A stretch of DNA of 64,000 nt from Labedaea rhizosphaerae (GTDB lineage Bacteria; Actinomycetota; Actinomycetes; Mycobacteriales; Pseudonocardiaceae). Under the pieces are notes generated by a model. That model ran no database searches. It saw only the letters and a program-made list of their open reading frames with translations, and was not told the origin of the DNA. Each line of letters starts with the position of its first letter. The first letter of the stretch is position 1. Made by a program: the position numbers and the translations under genes. Location of the stretch: assembly GCF_004362825.1 (NCBI RefSeq), contig NZ_SNXZ01000003.1, forward strand, positions 410,784 through 474,783. The letters run 5' to 3'. This document shows, one piece after another, positions 25,903 to 33,825 of this stretch.

Positions 25903-27279
25903 TTAGCCTGTGCGTCCCAAGAGGGCCACCAGAGCGGGGAGGACGGCGCGCAACTCCGCTGTGGAGCAAGCCGCGTAGCCCAAGGCGATCCCGAAGTAGC
26001 GCGCACGGCCGGCGTGGTGGCGGGCCAGGCCGTCCAGGACGATCCCTCGCTCGGCCGCCGCGGTCAGCAAGTCCGCCTCCGCCCGCGCCGAGGACATCGG
26101 CACGACCAGGTGCGCACCCGCGTCGTCACCGAGGACCGGCACGCCACCCTCTTCCAATGCCGCCACCAGCATCGCGCGCCGCTCCGACAGCTCCCGGCGC
26201 AGCCGGCGCAGGTGCCGCCCGAGGTCGCCGTTGCGCGCCAGCTCCACCACCACGAGCTGACCGGCGGGCGAGGGCGACGAGCCGGTCGCCTCCCGGTGGG
26301 CCAGCACCTGCGACGCCACGTGCGGCGGCGCGACCATCCAGCCGGTGCCGAGCGTCGGCGTGAGGATCTTGCTCGTGGTGCCGAGGTGCACCACGACATC
26401 CGGCGCGAGCGCGGCCAGCAACGGCAGCGGCGCCACGTCGTAGCGCAGCTCGCCGTCGTAGTCGTCCTCGATCACCAGCCAGCCCTCGGCCCGCGCCCGC
26501 TCCACCAGGGCGACGCGGCGGCCCGCCGACATCCTGCTGCCCAGCGGGTATTGGTGCGCGGGCGAGCAGTAGACCGCACGTGCCCGCGCCGGCAACGCGT
26601 CCACCACGAGGCCGTCCGCGTCCACTTCGGCGGTCACCACGGTCAGCCCGGCCGCGCGCAACGCGCCGACCGCCCGCTGGTACCCGGGTTCCTCCACCGC
26701 GACCGTGTCCCCCGGGCGCAACAACGCGGCCGCCAGCTCCGCGGCCGCCGAGCTGGTGCCGGAGGTGGCGAGCACCGTGCTGTCGTCGGCGACCCGAAGA
26801 CCCCGGTGGCGCAACAGGTGTTCGCCCACGGTGGCGCGGAACTCGGGCAGCCCGGCACGTTGGTGGCGGGTCAACGGAGCCGCGTCCGCCGCCGCCCGCC
26901 AGGCCCGCCGCCAGGCCGCGCGGTCGATCCCGCCCGTCCACGGCGATCCGGGCGTCAGGTCGATGACAGTGGCGGCCGCATCGCGCTTCGGTTGCCGGGC
27001 GGGCGCGGAGCGCACGGTGCCGGGCGGCGCGGTCGTCACGTAGGTGCCGGAACCGTGCCGGCCCGCGATCCACCCCTCGGCGTGCAACTGCTCGTAGGCC
27101 GCCGCCGTGACGGTCCGGCTCACCCGCAGCTGCGCGGCCAGCGCGCGCGTCGACGGCAACCGGTCCCCCGCACGCAGTCGGCCGTCACCGGCCGCGTCAC
27201 GCACCGCCTCCGCCAGCTGCACGGCGAGCGGCGTGTCCGAGGTCCGGTCCAACGTGACCGGCAGGACGGGAGCAGTCAC
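25903..27279 (-). CDS. MocR/PdxR-type GntR regulator with aminotransferase domain
   Basis: 458 residues. GntR winged helix (about 10-80: RLPSTRALAAQLRVSRTVTAAAYEQLHAEGW) is fused to a class I aminotransferase domain. The latter keeps the PLP features: VEEPGYQ, IEDDYDGELRY, and the Schiff-base Lys in HLGTTSKILTPTLGTGWM. Such proteins sense PLP or an amino-PLP adduct and usually control a divergent gene. Here the divergent gene is a PNPOx-like flavoprotein, which fits a vitamin B6 link. GTG 27279 follows GGAAGG. GTGGC half-sites lie in the shared promoter. Confidence 0.92.
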   Translation of the reverse strand: MTAPVLPVTLDRTSDTPLAVQLAEAVRDAAGDGRLRAGDRLPSTRALAAQLRVSRTVTAAAYEQLHAEGWIAGRHGSGTYVTTAPPGTVRSAPARQPKRDAAATVIDLTPGSPWTGGIDRAAWRRAWRAAADAAPLTRHQRAGLPEFRATVGEHLLRHRGLRVADDSTVLATSGTSSAAAELAAALLRPGDTVAVEEPGYQRAVGALRAAGLTVVTAEVDADGLVVDALPARARAVYCSPAHQYPLGSRMSAGRRVALVERARAEGWLVIEDDYDGELRYDVAPLPLLAALAPDVVVHLGTTSKILTPTLGTGWMVAPPHVASQVLAHREATGSSPSPAGQLVVVELARNGDLGRHLRRLRRELSERRAMLVAALEEGGVPVLGDDAGAHLVVPMSSARAEADLLTAAAERGIVLDGLARHHAGRARYFGIALGYAACSTAELRAVLPALVALLGRTG

Positions 27280-27280
27280 A

Positions 27281-27325
27281 GTGGCCTTCCGGATTTCCGA
27301 GGTTGTGGCCCTGTAACCATGCCAC
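27281..27325. promoter_or_regulatory. MocR operator candidate between divergent genes
   Basis: GTGGCC occurs at 27281 and 27305 (24 bp apart, same orientation) and GCCAC at 27321-27325 completes an inverted repeat with the second copy (11-bp spacer containing CTGTAACCAT). MocR regulators typically bind two direct half-sites plus an inverted one; the match is by pattern only. Confidence 0.45.
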
Positions 27326-27347
27326 TCGGCCCGGCACACTGACCACC

Positions 27348-28010
27348 GTGACGGACCTGTCTTCCACCGAACGCACCACGCTGCGCCGCGCGAGCGAGCG
27401 CGCACGCACCGATCGCGCCGACCTCTACGCCGTCCTCGACGCCGGATTGGTCTGCCACATGGGCATGGTCGTCGACGGCGCGCCGGTGGTGCTGCCCACC
27501 GGCTACGCCCGCGACGGCAACACGCTCTACCTGCACGGATCGACCGGCGCGGCCACCTTGCGCACGCTCGGCGCGGGCGCGGCGGTGTGCGTGACCGTGA
27601 CGCTGCTCGACGGCGTGGTCTACGCCCGCTCGGTGTTCGACCACTCCATGAACTACCGGTCCGCGGTCATCTTCGGCCACGCGCAGGAGGTCACCGACCC
27701 GGTGGCCAAGCAACACGGCCTGCGCGTGCTCACCGAGCACCTCGCGCCGGGGTCCTGGGACCACGCGCGGCAGCCGACGAAGAAGGAACTGGCCAAGACG
27801 GCGCTGCTGGCGGTCGACCTGACCGAGGCGTCGGTGAAGGTGCGCTCGGGCGGGCCGAAGGACGAGCCGGAGGACGTCGAGGCCGCCGCGGCCTGGGCCG
27901 GCGTGCTGCCGATCCAGCAGGTGTGGGGTCAGCCGGTGCCCAGCGACGACCTGCGCGGCGAGTTCGACGTGCCGCCGCACGTGCTCAAGCGCGCGGGCGA
28001 ACCAGCGTGA
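27348..28010 (+). CDS. Pyridoxamine 5'-phosphate oxidase-like flavin split-barrel protein
   Basis: 220 residues of the PNPOx-like FMN split barrel (Pyridox_ox_2 type). DLYAVLDAGLVCHMGMVVDGAPVVLPTGY and LYLHGSTGAATLRTLG are the barrel strands and phosphate loop; FDHSMNYRSAVIFGHAQEV is the family centre. It may act on a B6 vitamer or another flavin or F420-dependent substrate. The divergent MocR regulator favours B6. GTG 27348 was chosen from the family start DLSSTERTTLRR; no ribosome site is visible. Its last 26 bp overlap the 3' end of the convergent methyltransferase. Confidence 0.85.
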   Translation: MTDLSSTERTTLRRASERARTDRADLYAVLDAGLVCHMGMVVDGAPVVLPTGYARDGNTLYLHGSTGAATLRTLGAGAAVCVTVTLLDGVVYARSVFDHSMNYRSAVIFGHAQEVTDPVAKQHGLRVLTEHLAPGSWDHARQPTKKELAKTALLAVDLTEASVKVRSGGPKDEPEDVEAAAAWAGVLPIQQVWGQPVPSDDLRGEFDVPPHVLKRAGEPA

Positions 28011-28722
28011 GGTAGGCCATCCCGAGCACTCCGCGCCAAGCGCCGAGGTAGGTCGTGCGGAACTGGTCGGACTTGGCGCGGGTCTCCGCGTCGTCCGGGT
28101 GGTCGAGCAGCAGGCGCTCGTAGCCGCGCAGGTAGCCGAACTGGAACTCGTCCCACTCGTCGATGCTCGCCTCGGACACGGCGAGCGTGCGGTAGCCGTG
28201 CTCTTGCGCGAGTTCCACCAGTTCGGCCAGCGTGCCGTACTGGCCGGTGTCGCCGCCGAAGAACTCCATCGCCGCGGCACTCGGCGGGGTCCGCCAGAAG
28301 CCCTCGCCGAGCAGCAACCGGCCGCCGGGCGCGAGCCGTTGCGCATACGCGGCAAGGGTTCTCGCGGTGTGCTCGGCCGGGTCGCCGCCGAACACGTGCG
28401 ACGCGCCGAGGTTCACAGCCACGTCCACCGGCTCGCCGGACCACGCCGCCGCGTCGCCGACCACGAACGTGGTCCGCTCGGCGAGCCCGCGGCTCGCCGC
28501 CAGTGCCCTGGCGTGCTCGATGTCGTCCTCGGCGAGGTCCACCCCGATGCCGGTGGCGCCGGGCTGGGCCTCGAGCACGCGCAACAACAGCTCGGCCCAG
28601 CCGCAGCCGAGGTCGAGCACGCGCTCGCCGGGGCGGACGTCGAGGGACGCGATCAACCGGGCCGCGCGCTCTTCGGACAGCGGACCGTGGAAGACGAGGT
28701 CCTGGTGCAGTGGCGTGATCAT
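27985..28722 (-). CDS. Class I SAM-dependent methyltransferase
   Basis: 245 residues. The AdoMet-binding glycine motif is VLDLGCGWAELLLRV, followed by GIGVDLAEDDIEHA (acidic residue for ribose) and VVGDAAAWSGEPVDVAVNLGASHVFGG. The substrate side chain region EASIDEWDEFQFGYLRGYE suggests a small molecule, but no specific substrate is evident. ATG 28722 is preferred; an in-frame GTG at 28740 adds six residues, and neither has a good ribosome site. Confidence 0.88.
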   Translation of the reverse strand: MITPLHQDLVFHGPLSEERAARLIASLDVRPGERVLDLGCGWAELLLRVLEAQPGATGIGVDLAEDDIEHARALAASRGLAERTTFVVGDAAAWSGEPVDVAVNLGASHVFGGDPAEHTARTLAAYAQRLAPGGRLLLGEGFWRTPPSAAAMEFFGGDTGQYGTLAELVELAQEHGYRTLAVSEASIDEWDEFQFGYLRGYERLLLDHPDDAETRAKSDQFRTTYLGAWRGVLGMAYLTLVRPRA

Positions 28723-28792
28723 CGCCGCGCACAGTGCCACCGCGCGGCGCCGCGGCCAACCGAATTAACCAGCCAAGATCACTGCGCCAAGA

Positions 28793-29251
28793 TCACTGGG
28801 CCGGGATCAGCCGGCCGTCGGCGGCGTAGCGGAACGGCGTCATCGCCCGCTCGGCCCGGTAGACGTGGATGCTGATTGCCGGGTCCGAGTTCGCGTTGCG
28901 CACCTGGTGGACGTAGTTCGGGCCGAACACCCGGACCTGACCGGGCACGAGGCGGTGGCTGACCCGCGTGCCCGGCCGGGCGACGAGTTCGGTCAGCGTC
29001 CCGGTCACGACGGCGAAGGCGCCGGTGGAGTCGGCGTGGTTGTGCAGGTCGCTTTCCTGGCCCGGCAACCAGCTCAGCAACCAGATCTCCTCGTCGGCGG
29101 TGCGCTCGACCAGGGCGGCGAAGCGCTCGTCGGGGTCGTAGCGCAGCAGGTGCGCCCACCTCGTGCGGTCGGCGGCGACGTCGCGGGCGATCAGGGCGGG
29201 GTGAGCGGTGGTCGCGGGCAGCGCGACGGTGTTGGCCGGAACGGCGAACAT
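28793..29251 (-). CDS. Cysteine dioxygenase (type I, bacterial)
   Basis: 152 residues, cupin fold. Oxidises cysteine with O2 to cysteine sulfinate. The iron-binding His residues are in SDLHNHADSTGAF and NYVHQVRN. As in most bacterial enzymes the Cys that crosslinks to Tyr in mammals is Gly (STGAF). ATG 29251 follows AAGGCCC. A short reading frame with the actinobacterial sulfur-gene leader-peptide signature ends 40 bp upstream, which supports a role in cysteine/sulfur metabolism and suggests translation-dependent control. Confidence 0.9.
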   Translation of the reverse strand: MFAVPANTVALPATTAHPALIARDVAADRTRWAHLLRYDPDERFAALVERTADEEIWLLSWLPGQESDLHNHADSTGAFAVVTGTLTELVARPGTRVSHRLVPGQVRVFGPNYVHQVRNANSDPAISIHVYRAERAMTPFRYAADGRLIPAQ

Positions 29252-29291
29252 GGTGGGCCTTCTTGGGATGGGCGTGGCTGGGGGACGCGGG

Positions 29292-29387
29292 TCATCGCCA
29301 AGACGGACACAACGCGCTGGCAACCCGGACGAGGTCGATGTGACCCCGGCGGTCGGCGATGGCGCGCTGCAACATGCGGCAAAGCAT
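29292..29387 (-). CDS. Leader peptide upstream of cysteine dioxygenase
   Basis: 31 codons (or 27 from ATG 29375) ending 40 bp before the dioxygenase start on the same strand. The C-terminal part HIDLVRVASALC matches the pattern RRHVDLxRVASALC found in actinobacterial putative leader peptides located before cysteine, sulfate and sulfurtransferase genes; here it is preceded by DRRG. Too short for routine gene calling. The frame differs from that of the dioxygenase, so it is not an N-terminal extension. Ribosome behaviour at the terminal Cys region probably tunes the downstream gene; the mechanism is inferred. Confidence 0.78.
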   Translation of the reverse strand: MLCRMLQRAIADRRGHIDLVRVASALCPSWR

Positions 29388-29451
29388 CCAGCCCGTGCGG
29401 TGCGCCCGACAAGCGTTCCCATCGGCTGAGATCCACGATCCACAAGACCTA

Positions 29452-29480
29452 TTGCACAAGAGCTCTTGTACAACTACTCT
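29452..29480 (+). promoter_or_regulatory. Palindromic operator overlapping leaderless promoter
   Basis: TTGCACAAGAG next to CTCTTGTACAA forms a 22-bp palindrome with one mismatched pair (29452-29473), and CTCTTGTGC repeats a half-site at 29478. The palindrome includes the -35 hexamer TTGCAC (29452-29457); after 17 bp comes TACTCT (29475-29480). The start codon at 29488 lies where transcription should begin. Confidence 0.75.
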
Positions 29481-29487
29481 TGTGCGT

Positions 29488-30045
29488 ATGCCGGAAGCCG
29501 ATGCCAAGACCCTCGCCGCCATGGCGCACCCGCTGCGCAGGCGGTTGCTGCGCCAGTTGTCCGTGAACGGTCCCGCCACCGCGAGCCAGCTCGCCGAGCG
29601 CACCGACCAGCTGGTCGGCAACGTCAGCCACCACCTGAAGGTGCTCGCCGAGTGCGGCCTGATCGAGCTCGCGCCGGAGCTGGCCAAGGACAAGCGCGAG
29701 CGCTGGTGGCGCTCGGTGCGCATGACGTTGTCGTGGTCGATGCCCGACGCGGAGGCCGACCCGGCCGAGTACGCGGTCGCCACCGCGGCCGAGTCGGTCA
29801 ACCTGGACCAGCACATCTCGTGGGTGCGGGACTGGATCGCCGCGCGGGACACCTACGCCAAGGAGTGGTCGGAGGCGTCGGCGGCCACCGACGGCTGGAG
29901 CACGGCGACCCCCGAGGAGCTCGCGGACCTGACCAGCGAGCTGATCGGCGTGATCACCCGCTTTTGCGGCAGGGACGTCCCCGACGACGGCCGGCACCGC
30001 GAGCCGGTGTTCGTCTTCGCCCACGCCGCGCCGGGACGGCTGTGA
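29488..30045 (+). CDS. ArsR-type winged-helix transcription regulator
   Basis: 185 residues. The winged helix fills residues 5-85 (TLAAMAHPLRRRLLRQLSVNG and GNVSHHLKVLAECGLIEL). The C-terminal half is helical and has no metal-binding Cys pair, so ligand sensing is probably organic. ATG 29488 sits 7 bp after the -10 box, so the message is likely leaderless. The palindromic operator over the -35 box indicates autorepression. Next to it, one base after the stop, begins an MFS exporter that would be the controlled target. Confidence 0.88.
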   Translation: MPEADAKTLAAMAHPLRRRLLRQLSVNGPATASQLAERTDQLVGNVSHHLKVLAECGLIELAPELAKDKRERWWRSVRMTLSWSMPDAEADPAEYAVATAAESVNLDQHISWVRDWIAARDTYAKEWSEASAATDGWSTATPEELADLTSELIGVITRFCGRDVPDDGRHREPVFVFAHAAPGRL

Positions 30046-30046
30046 C

Positions 30047-31270
30047 ATGACCACCACGATTGCCGGCGCGCCGCCGGCCCGTCCCCTGCACCGCGACCCG
30101 ATGGTCCTCGGCTGGTCGGTCGCCCGCGGCATCTCCTCGATCGGCGACGAGATCTGGTACGTCGCGCTGTCCTGGTCGGCCGTGCAGCTCGGCAGCCCCG
30201 CGCTCGCCGGCCTCGTGCTGGCCTGCGGCAGCGTGCCGCACGCCTTGTTGTTGTTGCTGGGCGGCGCTTTCGCCGACCGGTTCAACACCCGCAGGCTCAT
30301 GATCGGCTCCGACCTGGCCCGCGTCGTCGTGCTGCTCGGCGGGTTGCTCACGCTCGCGGTCGGCGGGTCCTCGGCCGGCCTGCTGATCACGGTCGCCGTC
30401 CTGTTCGGGATCGTCGACGCCATCTACGGCCCCGCTTCGGCGACGCTGCCCCGGCAACTGGTGCCCAAGTCCGAGCTCGGCCGGCTCGCGGGCATCCGCC
30501 AGTTCTGCGACCGGATCGGCACCTTCGGCGGGGCGCCGCTCGGCGGGCTCATCGTCGCCGCGTGGGGCCTCGGCGGCGCGATGCTCGCCGATGCCGTGTC
30601 CTTCATCGTGATCGCGCTGGTGCTGATCGGCGTCCGTCCACGGTGGACGCTGGAGCGAGAGACCGGCGGCAGCGCGCTCGGCGACGTGCGTGACGGGCTG
30701 CGCTACCTGGGGCAGACCCCGCGGGTGCGCGACCTCGTGATCGCGTTGTCCGGCTTGAACGTCTTCATGACCCCGGTCATCGCCGTCGGTGTCGTGGTGC
30801 GCGCCCAGCACGAGGGTTGGGGCGCGAGCGGCGTCGGTCTGCTGACCGGGACGCTGGGGGTCGGCGCGGCCGTCGGAACGGCCATGGCCATGAAATGGCG
30901 GCCGCGCCGCTCGGCGTTCACCGGGCTGGTCATCCTGTTCACCCAGCCAATGGCCATGGTGCTCGCGGGTTTCGCGCCGCTGGTCGGCGTCTTCGTGGCG
31001 ATGGCGGCGGTCGGGATCACGGCCGGGCTCGCCTCTCCGATGCTCTCCGGCGCGTTCCAGGCGACGGTCGGCGAGCGCTACCTCGGCCGGTGCGGCGCGG
31101 TGACGTCCACAGCGGACGCGGCGCTGACCCCGTTGGCGCTGTCCGGGTTCGGCGTGCTCGCCGGGGTGGCGGGGGTCGGGGCGTCGTGCGTGGTGTTCGC
31201 CCTCGGGTACGTGGGATTGCTGGCCTACGGCGTGACCCGGCCGCACCTGCGCCTGCTCACCGTCGACTGA
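30047..31270 (+). CDS. MFS exporter controlled by adjacent HTH regulator
   Basis: 407 residues, 12 predicted helices. SSIGDEIWYVALSW in helix 1 and LLGGAFADRFNTRRLMIGSDL (loop 2-3) place it among the enterobactin/drug exporter type of MFS (MFS_3/EntS-like). The gene follows the regulator by one base and shares its promoter. Inducer and cargo are probably the same or related compounds. ATG 30047. Confidence 0.88.
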   Translation: MTTTIAGAPPARPLHRDPMVLGWSVARGISSIGDEIWYVALSWSAVQLGSPALAGLVLACGSVPHALLLLLGGAFADRFNTRRLMIGSDLARVVVLLGGLLTLAVGGSSAGLLITVAVLFGIVDAIYGPASATLPRQLVPKSELGRLAGIRQFCDRIGTFGGAPLGGLIVAAWGLGGAMLADAVSFIVIALVLIGVRPRWTLERETGGSALGDVRDGLRYLGQTPRVRDLVIALSGLNVFMTPVIAVGVVVRAQHEGWGASGVGLLTGTLGVGAAVGTAMAMKWRPRRSAFTGLVILFTQPMAMVLAGFAPLVGVFVAMAAVGITAGLASPMLSGAFQATVGERYLGRCGAVTSTADAALTPLALSGFGVLAGVAGVGASCVVFALGYVGLLAYGVTRPHLRLLTVD

Positions 31271-31347
31271 CCTCGATCGGGTGAAACACCGGCGGCACAC
31301 GGCGAACCGCGGAGTACGGTGCCCTGCTTTCCCTAGGGTGCGCGGTC

Positions 31348-32625
31348 ATGATCCCCGCCAGACTCCGGCGCACCCTCGGCTGCGCTGCCGCCGTGACGCT
31401 CGCCCTCGGCCTCGCGCCGAACGTTGCCGCAGCGCAACAGGATCCCGAGAAGTGCCCGCCGCCGGTCGGGCTGACGAACTCAAGCTTCGAGCAGCCCGAC
31501 GTCCGCGGGCCGTGGCTCGGCCCGCAGAGCCAGGTGCCCGGCTGGAGCACGACCGCGAGCGACAAGGTGATCGAGATCTGGGGGCCGGGCAACGCCGGCG
31601 CCAACCGGGGGCTCGAGGTGCCCGCGGCGACCGGCGACCAGTTCGCCGAGCTGAACGCCACCCAAGCGTCCACTTTGTACCAGGACGTCGCGACGACCCC
31701 GGGTCAGACGTTGCGCTGGCGGATCTCGCACCGCGCGCGCAACGTCACCGCCGGCGTCGACCAGGACACGATGAACGTCCTGATCGGCACGCCCACCCAG
31801 CAGCATCCGCAGACCCCGGACGGCGCGAGCGGCCCGGACATCGTCGACGACGACAGCGCGTGGGGCCAGTGGACCGGCGACTACGAGGTGCCCGCGGGCC
31901 AGACGACCACCCGCTTCGGCTTCCAGGCGGTTCGCTCCGCGTCGGGCAACCCGACGTTCGGGAACTTCCTGGACGCCATCGAGTTCGGCACCCCGGCCTG
32001 CCTGATCACCACGAAGTCCGTCACCGGCCCGAATCCCGCCCGTGCGGGTGACGAGCTGACCTACACCGTGGCGGTCACCAACTCCGGGGGCGCGGCCGCG
32101 CTCGACGCGGTGCTGACCGACCCGATCCCCGAGGGCAGTTCGTTCGTGCCGGCGAGCCTGACCCTCGATGGCACCGCGCTGACCGACGATCCGGCGGACG
32201 ACGCCGGTGAGCTGTCCGGTTCGGCGGCGACAGTGCGCCTGCCCAGCCCGTTCGAACCGGGCACGACGGCGACGATCACGTTCAAGGTGACGGCCACCGG
32301 CGACAAGACCCCGCTGGACAACACCGCAACCACCGCCTACACGGACGGCCTGACCCGCGACAAGGACAAGTCCACGTCCAACACGGTCACGAACCCGGTG
32401 GTGACCCCGACTCCCACCACAACGACAACCACAACGACAACCACAACGACCGTTGCGCCGACCACCACCGTTGCGCCGACGACGCCTGCCGGCGGGTCGA
32501 CACCGCTGCCCTCGACGGGCGCCTCCGCCGGGCCGGGTCTCGTGGTCGCGGTGCTGCTGCTGGGCCTGGGTGCGGGACTCGTGTGCTACGCGCGGCTCAG
32601 GCGAGGGCGGCCTCGAGCACGGTGA
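31348..32625 (+). CDS. LPXTG-type cell-wall-anchored surface protein
   Basis: 425 residues. Signal peptide (about 1-33), an N-terminal beta-rich domain with GLTNSSFEQPDV and FAELNATQASTLYQDV that resembles carbohydrate-binding jelly rolls (about 40-215), then one DUF11-like domain with GDELTYTVAVTNSGGAAALDAV (about 218-330). A Thr/Pro stalk follows, then the sortase signal LPSTG, a hydrophobic helix and an Arg-rich tail. It is therefore exported and covalently linked to the wall by a sortase (no sortase gene here). The stalk is encoded by short repeats. Its 3' end overlaps the convergent lipoprotein gene by 29 bp. Confidence 0.9.
   Translation: MIPARLRRTLGCAAAVTLALGLAPNVAAAQQDPEKCPPPVGLTNSSFEQPDVRGPWLGPQSQVPGWSTTASDKVIEIWGPGNAGANRGLEVPAATGDQFAELNATQASTLYQDVATTPGQTLRWRISHRARNVTAGVDQDTMNVLIGTPTQQHPQTPDGASGPDIVDDDSAWGQWTGDYEVPAGQTTTRFGFQAVRSASGNPTFGNFLDAIEFGTPACLITTKSVTGPNPARAGDELTYTVAVTNSGGAAALDAVLTDPIPEGSSFVPASLTLDGTALTDDPADDAGELSGSAATVRLPSPFEPGTTATITFKVTATGDKTPLDNTATTAYTDGLTRDKDKSTSNTVTNPVVTPTPTTTTTTTTTTTTVAPTTTVAPTTPAGGSTPLPSTGASAGPGLVVAVLLLGLGAGLVCYARLRRGRPRAR
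32409..32485 (+). repeat. Short tandem repeats coding the Thr-rich stalk
   Basis: ACAACGACAACC-type 12-bp units repeat in 32417-32450, followed by two copies of ACCGTTGCGCCGACC. They encode poly-Thr and VAPTT repeats, so copy changes would lengthen or shorten the surface stalk without altering the frame. Confidence 0.7.
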
Positions 32626-33076
32626 CGAAGGCGGTTGCCGCGGTCACCGGATCGGCGTCCTGGGCGAAAACGCTGATCCGGTAGAAGGTCCCGTCGTGCA
32701 GCACACCGCCCATCGACTCGTGTGGACGCGTGGGGGCGACGAACGCCTTGTCGCCGCCTGCCTGCGGCAAGTCGCGCACGCCGCCGGCCTTCTCGCTGGA
32801 CCGGTGCCAGGACGCGTAGCCGAAACGCTCGGAGTCGGCGGCCGTGAAGACCATGGCCGCAACGACCGGGGTGGCGCCCACGGTGATGCCGCAGCTGGGT
32901 GACTCCGGCCTCGTGCCGTCCCGCTCGACGATCGGCTCCGTGGTCTTGAGCGCGGCGGCCAGTGCCTGCTTGTCGAAGAGCTTGCACCCCTTCTTCACCG
33001 GCTCGGGCGTGCCGGCCTCGCTCGAACACCCGGCCAGCACCAACGCCGCAGCCGCCAAAGCCATGAAAAGGCGCAT
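32597..33076 (-). CDS. Secreted lipoprotein of unknown function (DUF3558-like size)
   Basis: 159 residues. Lipoprotein signal MRLFMALAAAALVLAGC, with lipobox LAGC at residues 14-17. The mature domain has Cys in KKGCKLFD and SPSCGITVG, likely a disulfide, and a layout like the DUF3558 family of actinobacterial lipoproteins (CxLx motif early, SCGI centre). Function unknown. ATG 33076 follows GGGGAGGG. That ribosome site lies in a perfect inverted repeat that can hide it. The 3' end overlaps the surface-protein gene by 29 bp. Confidence 0.8.
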   Translation of the reverse strand: MRLFMALAAAALVLAGCSSEAGTPEPVKKGCKLFDKQALAAALKTTEPIVERDGTRPESPSCGITVGATPVVAAMVFTAADSERFGYASWHRSSEKAGGVRDLPQAGGDKAFVAPTRPHESMGGVLHDGTFYRISVFAQDADPVTAATAFVTVLEAALA

Positions 33077-33110
33077 CGATCCCTCCCCTTGATCCCGGGG
33101 GAGGGATCGA
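33076..33110 (-). promoter_or_regulatory. Hairpin sequestering ribosome site of lipoprotein gene
   Basis: TCGATCCCTCCCC (33076-33088) and GGGGAGGGATCGA (33098-33110) are perfect 13-bp complements around a 9-nt loop. In the minus-strand message the second-formed arm contains the ribosome site GGGGAGGG and reaches the first base of ATG 33076, so folding should block initiation. It could alternatively be a DNA operator. Confidence 0.65.
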
Positions 33111-33127
33111 CGCACCTCTGTCCTTTG

Positions 33128-33763
33128 TTACCGCTTCACCAGCTTGGCGCACGCGATGGCACTCCATGTCCAGCCCAGCGTGGCCGACGCGTACAGCACG
33201 ACCACGCCGCCGGACGCGCCCATGAACGGCAGCGGCGCCACCAGCAGCACCGCGCTGATCGCGCTGTACCAGCCGAGGCCGCGCCGGCCCTGGGCGAAGA
33301 ACCGTCGCGAGAGGACGCCGGCTGCGGTGATCCAGCCGAGGATGGCGACCACGAACGCGACCGCGTGGAGGTTGCCGTGCAGGCTCACGTGTTCCGGTAC
33401 GCCGGCCGGGAAGCCGTAGGCCGGGTCGGCCGAGAAGCACGCGGCCATGATCATGCCCACGCCCATCGCGCCGAGGCCCAGCGGCGCGAACCTGCTCGTC
33501 GGCAGGGCGCGGCGCACACCGGTCGCGCCGATCACGAACAGCAGGCCGCTGACCGCGAAGTTGGTGATCTGCAACCAGCCCAGCGACCCGAGGCTCAAGA
33601 AGCTGAACGGGTGCACCGACAGGTCGAAGCCTGCGCGGGTGAAGGCCTGCGCGTAGCTCACGGCCATGAACAGCGGGCCCGCGACGGCACCGGCGATCAG
33701 GCGACTGCGGGCGGGCTCGACGAGAGCAGCGGTGGGACGAACGGCGGGGGCGGTGAGGGTCAT
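33128..33763 (-). CDS. DUF998-family membrane protein
   Basis: 211 residues with six predicted helices; FDLSVHPFSFLSLGSLGWLQ and FFAQGRRGLGWYS are characteristic DUF998 stretches. Function unknown. ATG 33763 follows GTGAGG weakly, and the gene is divergent from a winged-helix regulator. The shared promoter holds a perfect inverted repeat with a -35 box on each strand, so this gene is probably regulated together with the regulator's own operon. Confidence 0.85.
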   Translation of the reverse strand: MTLTAPAVRPTAALVEPARSRLIAGAVAGPLFMAVSYAQAFTRAGFDLSVHPFSFLSLGSLGWLQITNFAVSGLLFVIGATGVRRALPTSRFAPLGLGAMGVGMIMAACFSADPAYGFPAGVPEHVSLHGNLHAVAFVVAILGWITAAGVLSRRFFAQGRRGLGWYSAISAVLLVAPLPFMGASGGVVVLYASATLGWTWSAIACAKLVKR

Positions 33764-33825
33764 CGCTCTGGTCCTTGTCTTGGGGAGGAGGTCCGTTGCG
33801 ACGAACGGTTCCACCGACCACTTTT

